Assembly: GCA_002440225.1 (NCBI GenBank)
Contig: DJSH01000063.1
Span: forward strand, 1,250 to 9,409
Origin: Candidatus Segatella violae
GTDB lineage: Bacteria; Bacteroidota; Bacteroidia; Bacteroidales; Bacteroidaceae
Direction: 5' to 3'
Length of the DNA: 8,160 nucleotides
In this document: piece by piece, positions 1-6,134 of the stretch
How positions within the stretch are numbered: the first letter of the stretch is position 1
Layout of the letters: the number at the start of each line of letters is the position of its first letter
Translations under genes and position numbers: made by a program
Notes under the pieces: generated by a model
Told to the model about the DNA's origin: nothing
The model's input: the letters and a program-made list of their open reading frames with translations, nothing else
Databases searched by the model: none

Positions 1-43
1 GCTCCATAATTGGCTTGTCGCTCGACTCGCCCTTTAAACACAT
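1..43 (-). CDS. Possible start of a divergent gene, cut by the left window edge
   Basis: On the minus strand an ATG at 43 opens a frame that stays open to the window edge, reading MCLKGESSDKPIME. It lies about 22 nt downstream of the start point expected from the minus-strand promoter at 71-101. Fourteen codons are too few to recognise a family, and a second in-frame ATG at 7-5 could be the real start. The position behind a good promoter is the main support; the product is unknown. Confidence 0.25.
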   Translation of the reverse strand, partial: MCLKGESSDKPIME

Positions 44-70
44 CGCTCGCCCTTGCCTTTAAATCCGATG

Positions 71-101
71 CAAAAGTACAAAAAAATAAGCAGATATGCA
101 A
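71..101 (-). promoter_or_regulatory. Minus-strand Bacteroidetes-type promoter
   Basis: Read on the minus strand, TTG (101-99) is followed after 20 bases by TACTTTTG (78-71). This fits the Bacteroidetes housekeeping promoter pattern of a -33 TTG and a -7 TAnnTTTG at 19-21 bp spacing. Transcription would start near 65 and run leftward out of the window. It is the best promoter match in the window because both elements and the spacing agree. Confidence 0.6.
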
Positions 102-114
102 GTTTCCGTCCCCA

Positions 115-178
115 TTTCCTTGCTTTTCCTCGCTTTTCATTACCCTTTCCTCGCTTTTCCTTGCTTTTCCTTGCTTTT
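115..178. repeat. 10-bp-period pyrimidine tandem repeat
   Basis: The unit TTTTCCTYGC is repeated about six times (115-123, 124-133, a degenerate 12-bp copy 134-145, 146-154, 155-164, 165-174, and a partial copy). The plus strand is almost purely C and T here. The period is close to one DNA helical turn. The block sits between the two divergent promoters, so it could be a slippage-prone spacer or a protein-binding or bent tract. No coding role is visible. Confidence 0.75.
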
Positions 179-238
179 GAAATAAGGAATCGAGTATAAA
201 ACTAATAACAAAACCAGATGATTCTGCATTATTTTTTA

Positions 239-246
239 TACTTTTG
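239..246 (+). promoter_or_regulatory. -7 box of a promoter for the receptor gene
   Basis: TACTTTTG matches TAnnTTTG, preceded by a T-rich run. The expected -33 TTG about 20 bp upstream is not clear (only TG at 219-220), so the site may be weak or activator-dependent. It predicts a start near 252 and an untranslated leader of about 120 nt before the ATG at 371. Confidence 0.45.
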
Positions 247-305
247 CACATAGAAAAAGAAAATTTCTTCGTTCAGGGGGTGATTGAATCCCAAAAGGTT
301 TGTAT

Positions 306-353
306 ATGAGAGTAGAAACGAGTAAGTTTTTTGAGAAAAATAGAAGAAAATAA
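306..353 (+). CDS. Possible 15-residue leader peptide upstream of the receptor gene
   Basis: An ATG at 306 opens a 15-codon frame, MRVETSKFFEKNRRK, ending at TAA 351-353, 17 nt before the receptor ATG. It has a better ribosome-binding site (AAAAGG at 293-298, 7 nt spacing) than the receptor, which has only A-rich sequence upstream. It falls entirely inside the transcript predicted from the -7 box at 239. The peptide is basic and resembles no leader peptide I know. It may be a regulatory upstream frame or chance in A-rich leader DNA. Confidence 0.3.
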   Translation: MRVETSKFFEKNRRK

Positions 354-370
354 AACAGATAAACAACGTA

Positions 371-2959
371 ATGAAGATAAGACAAAAAATACGAGTGCTG
401 GTGGTGATGGCTTTCTTACCATTGCTACCCATCCATGCCCAACGCATCACTCATAACTTCCGCAACACTTCGATGTCGGAAGCCCTCACTTTCCTGGCAA
501 AGAACACGACGGATTATCGCATCAACTTCATGTACAATGAATTAGAGGACTTCACCGTCACTACGAATGTCGTGAAACGCACGACTCTCGATGCCATTCG
601 GCAAATCATCGGTTTCTATCCGATGAAGGTGACGATAGAAGGTGAGAATATTTTCGTGGAATGTACACAGAAGTCTGCCTCCAAGATGATGGGACGCATC
701 ATCGATACGCATCGCCGCCCTGTGGATTTCGCCAATGTAGCCTTGCTCAATGTCGGCGACTCCACCTTTATTACGGGAGGCGTGACGAATGAGAACGGAC
801 AGTTTGTGATTCCTTGCGAGGCGAGAAAGGCTATCGTAAAGGTGAGTTGCGTGGGCTATCATACGACGTATGGAACTTATACAACTGGCAAGCTAGGGGC
901 GATTACTCTCAAGGAGGCGACGATGAACCTTCAGAAGGTGGTGGTGAAAGGACATCACCAGCCATTCAAGATGACTACAGATGGACTCGTGGCTCGCGTG
1001 GAGGGAACGGCTTTGGCAAAGATGGGTTCCGCCGAAGATGTGCTGAAGCAACTGCCAAGAGTGGTTCAGAGAAATGGAGAACTGGAAGTGCTCGGAAAGG
1101 GTACTCCGCTCATCTATATCGACAACAAGAAGGTAAAGGGAAACGTGGAACTTGACCGTCTCGGCTCATCCGACATCAAGCATGTTGAAATCATCACGGA
1201 GCCAGGGGCGGAATATGATGCCACCTACAATGCAGTCATCAAAATTAAGACCGCCAGAAAGAAAGGGGATGGATTTGGCTTGCAATACCGACAAACGTAT
1301 GAGCGTAACCATCAGGACAACCATCGGGAAGTGCTTGACTTGACATATCGGCATCGTGGACTGGACATTTTCTCCACCTTGTATGGAGGATTGTTTCAGC
1401 TCCAGCAAGACCAGCACAACGACAACAAGCTTTATGGCAAGACGCTCATGGACATAAAGGAAGACTTGACCATCAAGAACAAGTATTACTATACGAGTGG
1501 AAGTCTGGGCTTCAACTATGTGTTCAATGACAAGCACTCCGTGGGAGCGACCTATGAACTGGACATCAATCCTTGGAGTAGAGGAAAGTGGAACTCGCTC
1601 ATGGATGTATGGAAGGATGGAAGTTTGGCGGAAAGTTACACCAACGAGATGTTTTGCAAGTTCAAGCCTCGTCCTACCCACGACATCACGGCTTACTACG
1701 CAGGACAAATTGGCAAGGTGAGCATCGACTGGAATGGGGAAATCTATCTCACGAAGTCGGGACTATCGCAAGAGACGGAGGAATTGGGAGTGCATGGGGA
1801 AGGCAGTCGCACGATACAGACCGACTTCAAGGCAGACAGTTGGATGCACGCCTCCAAGCTGGTGGTCACCATCCCCATGTGGAAAGGTTCGCTGAAGGTG
1901 GGCAATGAGCTGACCGAGAGTTGTCGTGCCAACCTTTATACGATAGACGAACAAGGCGATGACTTGCCTGGCAAGACCGATGACCAAGTGAAGGAAAGCA
2001 ATCTGGCTATCTTTGCGACCTATGCGGCAAGATTGCATAAGCTGGAGCTGAATGCTGGACTGAGATACGAGCATGTTTCGTCCAACTATTATAATACGGG
2101 TGAGGATTATTGGAGCGAGGAAAAGAAGGAGTATTTCGTGCCTGACCAAAGTCGCAAATACGACCATATCTTCCCAAGCTTGTCTCTGAGTTTCCCTTTG
2201 AAGAATGTGAAGGTGAGTGCCAGTTATAAGGTTACGGTCAATCGACCATCCTACAGCCAGTTGAGTAGCAATGTGCAGTACAATAGCCGTTATTATTACC
2301 AAGGTGGAAATCCTTTGCTCCAGCCTTCCTATGAGCATCAGGTCGGGGTGAACATTGGGTATAGGTGGCTTCAGGTGTTTGCCAACTGGCGCTATGTGGT
2401 CGATCCTTGCTATTGGATTATCGAACCTTATCAAGACAGCGAACTCATCAGCATGTACACATATCGCAATTTGAAGCATGGGCAGAGGTTCAACGTGGGG
2501 TTCACGGCTTCGCCAAAGATTGGGTGGTGGCAACCTGTGCTGAATGCCAACATAAGAAAGCAGTACCTCAAAATCGGAGAAAAATCGTATGGGAAACCAC
2601 TCTTTGTGGGGATGTTCAGTAATACATTTACATTACCCGATGAATGGCTGTTGAATCTCAATATGAGCTATAATTCCCGTGGTCATTCCGAGACGCTGGA
2701 ATGGATGGCACAGGGAGGCGTGGATGTATCGGTAAACAAGAGCTTCTTCCACGACCGTCTCAATGTTCGAATGGGGGCAAATGACCTATTTGCCACATAT
2801 CGCACATCCTCCCGATTGGTCTATGGTACGAGCGATGTAAGTAACAGAAAGTACATGGATACCCGGAAATTCTTTTGCTTATTGACCTACAAGTTCAATG
2901 TCAGTCGAAGCAAGTACAAGGGTACGGGTGCTGGTAAGGCAGAGAAAAACAGATTGTAA
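371..2959 (+). CDS. STN-domain outer-membrane beta-barrel receptor (TonB-dependent-receptor-like)
   Basis: An 862-residue outer-membrane protein of the Bacteroidetes beta-barrel family (OMP_b-brl_3 type). In order: signal peptide 1-23 ending in IHA/Q; STN domain about 24-100; carboxypeptidase-regulatory-like beta-sandwich about 106-183 (GRIID...VDFANVAL...TNENGQF...VGY); plug-like segment about 200-295 (EDVLKQLPRV, IYIDNKKV, DIKHVEII, NAVIKIKT); barrel from about 300. It ends with the conserved tail YKGTGAGKAEKNRL after the last strand. An STN domain in such a protein normally contacts a FecR-type anti-sigma factor in the periplasm, and a DUF4974 anti-sigma factor with a similar domain lies three genes downstream, so I infer a transducing receptor. 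The substrate is not deducible. It is first of four co-directional genes, with 25 bp to the next. No obvious frame damage. No Shine-Dalgarno is visible at the ATG, but the signal peptide follows at once and supports this start. Confidence 0.9.
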   Translation: MKIRQKIRVLVVMAFLPLLPIHAQRITHNFRNTSMSEALTFLAKNTTDYRINFMYNELEDFTVTTNVVKRTTLDAIRQIIGFYPMKVTIEGENIFVECTQKSASKMMGRIIDTHRRPVDFANVALLNVGDSTFITGGVTNENGQFVIPCEARKAIVKVSCVGYHTTYGTYTTGKLGAITLKEATMNLQKVVVKGHHQPFKMTTDGLVARVEGTALAKMGSAEDVLKQLPRVVQRNGELEVLGKGTPLIYIDNKKVKGNVELDRLGSSDIKHVEIITEPGAEYDATYNAVIKIKTARKKGDGFGLQYRQTYERNHQDNHREVLDLTYRHRGLDIFSTLYGGLFQLQQDQHNDNKLYGKTLMDIKEDLTIKNKYYYTSGSLGFNYVFNDKHSVGATYELDINPWSRGKWNSLMDVWKDGSLAESYTNEMFCKFKPRPTHDITAYYAGQIGKVSIDWNGEIYLTKSGLSQETEELGVHGEGSRTIQTDFKADSWMHASKLVVTIPMWKGSLKVGNELTESCRANLYTIDEQGDDLPGKTDDQVKESNLAIFATYAARLHKLELNAGLRYEHVSSNYYNTGEDYWSEEKKEYFVPDQSRKYDHIFPSLSLSFPLKNVKVSASYKVTVNRPSYSQLSSNVQYNSRYYYQGGNPLLQPSYEHQVGVNIGYRWLQVFANWRYVVDPCYWIIEPYQDSELISMYTYRNLKHGQRFNVGFTASPKIGWWQPVLNANIRKQYLKIGEKSYGKPLFVGMFSNTFTLPDEWLLNLNMSYNSRGHSETLEWMAQGGVDVSVNKSFFHDRLNVRMGANDLFATYRTSSRLVYGTSDVSNRKYMDTRKFFCLLTYKFNVSRSKYKGTGAGKAEKNRL

Positions 2960-2984
2960 AAATCATCATCCAAAGTAATAAAAC

Positions 2985-4613
2985 ATGGTTATGATATATT
3001 CTAAGTTTATGGAACGTAATCTTTCTAAGATTTTTCTGATAAGAAAGACATTGCTGATGCTTGTTGTGGCTATGCTTGCAATGGTGGCAATGTCGAGTTG
3101 TAGCAGTGACAACGATGAGTTGGATAGTCTTCCTTGGAACAACAAGGGGCTGTTCGACAAGTCTTATGTGGTAAGTGAAGATGGGTGTTGCCTTTTGCAA
3201 GATACAAAGCCTCTGTCTGCACAAGAACTGGAGAAAGTTCTCGTGGACTATGGTTGGCAACCTGTGGGCATTTATCAAGTGAAATCGGATGGCAAGCTTT
3301 CCACTTCCGATTATCGAGAAGGCATGGAGAGCAACTCCGATGGGGACGATTATCAAAAAGGCTATAGCAGTTATTCGCCTACTATCTACCAGTTTCTGTC
3401 GAATAGTGAACTGAAGAAATTCTATAGCGATGCAGAAACGAGCGAAAAGTGTTTCCAAAAACTTGCATGGTCGTATGACGACGAGCGAGGCATCATCTTG
3501 TGTGACAAGCCAAGTAATCTCGGCAAGGACTGGAGATATTTGCAAGTATTGGATGGGAAGAACTCTGGCGAAAATACCTATCTATATACGTTGGAGAAAA
3601 TCGGCTCGAAGATAATGGGCGACAACAAAGTGGAGTCCATCTTCGCATTGGTAGTGCGCAAGCGCTTGACATCTAACGAGATGAGCAACGTGAAAAATAC
3701 CTATTCCATAGATAAGAGCGAAAAGGAAGAGGAGCCGAAAATCCCTGACGATTGTCAGTACTACATCCGATGCTCATACGTAAACGCTGAGGATGGATAT
3801 GATTATTATCATTCGAAATTTCAATCGTTCAGACAGGTGAGATTGGAATTGACAGACGAGAAAGGCAATAACTTTTCAAGTAATCCTTACTATCAATATT
3901 TTGATTCCATCGTTTGGACATGTCAGGGAATGCCAGACAGAGTAGTGAGCCTTCGAAATACTTCCGGTCATCATGAGGTTTCATATCAGTTGAGCTCTTA
4001 TTTCTTCCACGTGAATACAGATGGCAGACTGACTCAGATTACTGCTTACGGATATAAGGGAGGCCGTATCGTTTATGGATCTGGTACAGCAGTCACGCTT
4101 TGGAACCAAGGGTTCTTAGGTTACGATTTCAGTTCGTCCGACTTGCAACACCCTTCCAATCCAGATGAAGATATGCGCTGCATCTTCGACCAAGGCAAGC
4201 GATTCAGATTGCTCTCGCCACGCATTTCTCCAGAATATCCTAACAGTCCTTATGTGGAGTTGCGTTCCATCGTGACGATCACTCCAAGTGATGACGATTC
4301 GAATGACAGTTCTTTGGAGAAGACCTTGGAGAAAGAAAAGAAAGAATTGGCAGACTTGATGGATTCCTATTATGGAATGTATAATTCTTACGAGGGCAGC
4401 AAGCACGTTGTGGTGGATGAATCCAACATAGAAAAGTATCGTAGTTATTTCAAGGCTTTGCCCAAGGATGCAGACATCGTGATGTACTGGTATGCTGATA
4501 CTCCTTTCCAAAATTCTGGTTATAATGGTTCTCATGTCGCCTTAATATGGAAGAAAGACAAGGAGAACCCTCAGAAAAGCTACTATTATATTCATGCTGA
4601 GCCGAGAAAATAA
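2985..4613 (+). CDS. Large lipoprotein of unknown family, receptor partner candidate
   Basis: A 542-residue protein I do not recognise. It begins with a lipoprotein signal: basic stretch, hydrophobic core LLMLVVAMLAMVAM, then SSC with Cys39 as the lipidation site. The residues after the Cys (SSDNDELD) are acidic, a feature linked in Bacteroidetes to export of lipoproteins to the cell surface. ATGs at 2985, 2991 and 3009 are all in frame; 3009 would give a more usual signal length, and none has a clear Shine-Dalgarno. Visible parts: N-terminal portion about 45-245; acidic linker about 243-256; second, Tyr- and aromatic-rich, probably beta-rich portion about 257-435; charged helical segment about 443-459 (EKTLEKEKKELADL); C-terminal piece about 470-542. 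It is not SusD-like by eye. Its place between the barrel and the sigma gene, with 25 and 29 bp gaps, suggests a surface or periplasmic partner of the receptor; ligand binding is only an inference. Confidence 0.75.
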   Translation: MVMIYSKFMERNLSKIFLIRKTLLMLVVAMLAMVAMSSCSSDNDELDSLPWNNKGLFDKSYVVSEDGCCLLQDTKPLSAQELEKVLVDYGWQPVGIYQVKSDGKLSTSDYREGMESNSDGDDYQKGYSSYSPTIYQFLSNSELKKFYSDAETSEKCFQKLAWSYDDERGIILCDKPSNLGKDWRYLQVLDGKNSGENTYLYTLEKIGSKIMGDNKVESIFALVVRKRLTSNEMSNVKNTYSIDKSEKEEEPKIPDDCQYYIRCSYVNAEDGYDYYHSKFQSFRQVRLELTDEKGNNFSSNPYYQYFDSIVWTCQGMPDRVVSLRNTSGHHEVSYQLSSYFFHVNTDGRLTQITAYGYKGGRIVYGSGTAVTLWNQGFLGYDFSSSDLQHPSNPDEDMRCIFDQGKRFRLLSPRISPEYPNSPYVELRSIVTITPSDDDSNDSSLEKTLEKEKKELADLMDSYYGMYNSYEGSKHVVVDESNIEKYRSYFKALPKDADIVMYWYADTPFQNSGYNGSHVALIWKKDKENPQKSYYYIHAEPRK

Positions 4614-4642
4614 ATTCGAGTAGAAACAAGACAGAAAAGACA

Positions 4643-5233
4643 ATGACAGAAGAAAAAGAACAACAGTTGGAACGGCTGTTCCACAACCATTACGAGCGAA
4701 TGTTTCGCTTAGCCTTTGCCTTGCTCCATGACAACGAAGAAGCTAGGGATGTGGTGAGCGACGTTTTCTCCAAGTTGTGGGATAAATTCTCGCAAGAGGA
4801 GGTTCCGAAAAAGTCAATCTCAAAGACTGAGGCTTCAAAAGAATCCATCTCGAAAGATTCTCCTTCAAAAGAGTCTTTCTTGCGGGAAGAGACCGCTTCC
4901 GCCTATTTGATGCGAAGTGTGAAGAACGCTTGCCTCAACATCATCTCCAAGAAAAAGAGGGACGAGAGGCTCATCAAGTTTCTCCCACTTTCGAATGAGG
5001 AGTCTATCCGACTGGAGGAACCCAGCCGATTGGAGGAACGATGGCAAGCCACCATGGATTGCATCGACCACGACCTGTCGCATCAAACAGCCGCCGTCAT
5101 CAGAATGTGCTATGGCGAAGGTTGCTCGTATCGAGAAACCGCCGAAGAACTCGGCATCAGCATTTCGGCGGTAAACAAGCATATCGTCAAAGGCTTGCGA
5201 ACGCTGAGGGAGAAACTGAAAGTTTTCGAATGA
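4643..5233 (+). CDS. ECF sigma factor (FecI-like, sigma-70 family) with inserted loop
   Basis: A 196-residue ECF sigma factor that would direct RNA polymerase to its own promoters when freed from the anti-sigma factor downstream. Region 2 starts at about residue 9 (LERLFHNHYERMFRLAFALL, then EEARDVVSDVFSKLWDKF) and continues at 84-105 (ASAYLMRSVKNACLNIISKKKR). Region 4 lies at about 145-192, with the helix-turn-helix CSYRETAEELGISISAVNKH. Between the two halves of region 2, residues about 51-83 are a Ser/Lys/Glu-rich insertion built from two 10-residue repeats. In usual ECF factors this loop is roughly 12-15 residues, so about 25-27 are extra. The gene begins 29 bp after the lipoprotein gene with only A-rich sequence (ACAGAAAAGACA) before the ATG. 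Family call is firm; target promoters are unknown. Confidence 0.92.
   Translation: MTEEKEQQLERLFHNHYERMFRLAFALLHDNEEARDVVSDVFSKLWDKFSQEEVPKKSISKTEASKESISKDSPSKESFLREETASAYLMRSVKNACLNIISKKKRDERLIKFLPLSNEESIRLEEPSRLEERWQATMDCIDHDLSHQTAAVIRMCYGEGCSYRETAEELGISISAVNKHIVKGLRTLREKLKVFE
4814..4873 (+). repeat. Two in-frame 30-bp repeats inside the sigma gene
   Basis: Codons 58-67 (SISKTEASKE) and 68-77 (SISKDSPSKE) form a tandem duplication with 30-bp units at 4814-4843 and 4844-4873. The protein copies differ at three of ten positions, while many codons differ at silent sites, which points to an old duplication kept in frame. A third, degenerate start (SF) follows. The units make up most of the loop inserted in sigma region 2. 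Confidence 0.8.
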
Positions 5234-5277
5234 TTACAAACATAGTGATTTGCCGAATGATTACAAACATGGTGATT
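5227..5277 (+). repeat. 27-bp-period tandem duplication over the sigma stop codon
   Basis: The 24-bp sequence at 5227-5250 recurs at 5254-5277 with one mismatch (A at 5244, G at 5271). Each copy begins CGAATGATTACAAACAT. The first copy contains the sigma stop codon TGA (5231-5233), so the protein end is unchanged and only the spacer to the anti-sigma gene grows, to 106 bp. Good identity suggests a recent duplication. Confidence 0.85.
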
Positions 5278-5283
5278 CTCGAC

Positions 5284-5315
5284 GCTTGAAGACGTCCAAG
5301 CAAAGGGAATTGCTT
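5284..5315 (+). promoter_or_regulatory. Two overlapping, mutually exclusive hairpins before the anti-sigma gene
   Basis: GCTTG (5284-5288) can pair with CAAGC (5297-5301), or AAGCAA (5298-5303) can pair with TTGCTT (5310-5315, perfect 6-bp stem, 6-nt loop). The two share 5298-5301, so only one can form. They lie just upstream of the anti-sigma ribosome-binding site. Stems this short are common by chance, so a regulatory role is tentative. Confidence 0.2.
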
Positions 5316-5324
5316 AATAAAAAA

Positions 5325-5331
5325 GAAAGGA
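5325..5331 (+). promoter_or_regulatory. Ribosome-binding site fixing the anti-sigma start
   Basis: GAAAGGA lies 8 nt before the ATG at 5340. This is one of the better Shine-Dalgarno matches in the window and selects 5340 over the in-frame TTG at 5250, which lies inside the 27-bp duplication and would add a non-conserved 30-residue extension. Confidence 0.6.
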
Positions 5332-5339
5332 ACGAAGAA

Positions 5340-6041
5340 ATGAAACAAGAAAAACTTGACATACTGCTCGACCTGTTGGAACACCCTGAGAACTACACGG
5401 AGTCTCAGAAGGATAATCTCCTGACAGATTCCGAGGTAAAGGAAATCTACCAGCAGATGGTAGAAACTCGTGAAGCCCTCGACTACAAGAAGTCGAAGGA
5501 AGAGATGGCTATGCCTTCGATTTCTGAAGAATGGGAAAGACTGAAGAAAACAAAGGAGAGTGAAGAACAAGATCATAAAGAGAAAACATCTTCCAAGATT
5601 GTTCCTCTTTGGTCTCCAATGCGAAAGGTGGCGGCAATCGCCGCAGTGCTCGTGATTTCCGGCATTGCCTTTGCAGCCATCCACTTGGCAACTCATAGTC
5701 ACCAAGAGGAGGTTGATAATAACAAAGAGCTGGTTGCGGAACGCAGTGATTCCACCAAGCAAGCCACTGCTATCGCAAACACTGCACCTAGTGAAAAGGC
5801 AGATAGTGCATCAACCAAAAAGCTTCCTCTGGTATATGAGAACGCTGAGTTGCAAGCTATCCTGACCCCTATCGCCCAGCACTTCCATCTCAAAGTGGTT
5901 TACCAGAACGAGGCTTCACGACATATCCGTCTCTATCTCCAACTGACGGAAGGCATGGGTTTGGATGACATCATCGAACTGATGAATCATTTTGAGAAAG
6001 TGAATGTCCGACATGAGGGAGAAACTTTAATCGTGGAATAA
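5340..6041 (+). CDS. Membrane anti-sigma factor with C-terminal DUF4974/STN-like domain
   Basis: A 233-residue single-pass inner-membrane protein. The N-terminal part (1-93) is charged and cytoplasmic and starts with a helical segment (LDILLDLLEHPENYTESQKDNLL...EVKEIYQQM) of the kind seen in Prevotella/Bacteroides DUF4974 anti-sigma proteins; it should hold the sigma factor. One membrane helix follows at about 97-116 (VAAIAAVLVISGIAFAAIHLA). After a flexible Ser/Thr/Ala-rich periplasmic linker (about 117-162) comes a DUF4974 domain at 165-233 (VYENAELQAILTPIAQHF...GLDDIIELM...EGETLIVE). The usual FecR beta-domain between membrane helix and DUF4974 is absent, making this a reduced version. Its C-terminal domain resembles the STN domain of the receptor at 371. 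Gene order next to the sigma gene supports the role; binding partners are inferred. Confidence 0.82.
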   Translation: MKQEKLDILLDLLEHPENYTESQKDNLLTDSEVKEIYQQMVETREALDYKKSKEEMAMPSISEEWERLKKTKESEEQDHKEKTSSKIVPLWSPMRKVAAIAAVLVISGIAFAAIHLATHSHQEEVDNNKELVAERSDSTKQATAIANTAPSEKADSASTKKLPLVYENAELQAILTPIAQHFHLKVVYQNEASRHIRLYLQLTEGMGLDDIIELMNHFEKVNVRHEGETLIVE

Positions 6042-6098
6042 ATGCAAAGAATACCAAAAATACTATGCTAAAAATAGCGGTTATTCAAAAATAATCAC

Positions 6099-6106
6099 TA
6101 TCTTTG
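6099..6106 (+). promoter_or_regulatory. -7 box of a promoter for the AAA-ATPase-like gene
   Basis: TATCTTTG matches TAnnTTTG and lies 28 bp before the ATG at 6135. No clear -33 TTG is present about 20 bp upstream. It separates this gene from the signalling unit that ends at 6041 and predicts a short leader of about 20 nt. Confidence 0.5.
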
Positions 6107-6134
6107 CAACCATATACGACAAATATAATAAGGT

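Noticed and set aside
115..178. CRISPR-like array
   Set aside because: The units are 10 bp and directly adjacent, with no spacers and no cas genes nearby.
1763..2533. Long minus-strand open frame (256 codons) opposite the receptor gene
   Set aside because: It has no recognisable domain or start context and lies antisense to a well-supported barrel gene. Similar minus-strand frames at 1166-1708, 2901-3545 and 5187-5762 are rejected for the same reason.
4618..4627. Shared 10-mer GAGTAGAAAC before the sigma gene and in the receptor leader (310-319)
   Set aside because: A single 10-base match in A-rich leaders is weak, and the positions relative to the start codons differ.
5250..5339. 30-residue N-terminal extension of the anti-sigma factor from a TTG at 5250
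   Set aside because: It is encoded by the duplicated and non-coding spacer, while the ATG at 5340 has a good ribosome-binding site and begins the conserved helical segment.
6067..6078. Hairpin GCTA-AAAA-TAGC after the anti-sigma gene as a terminator
   Set aside because: The stem has only 4 bp and no T-run follows, so it cannot be called a terminator.
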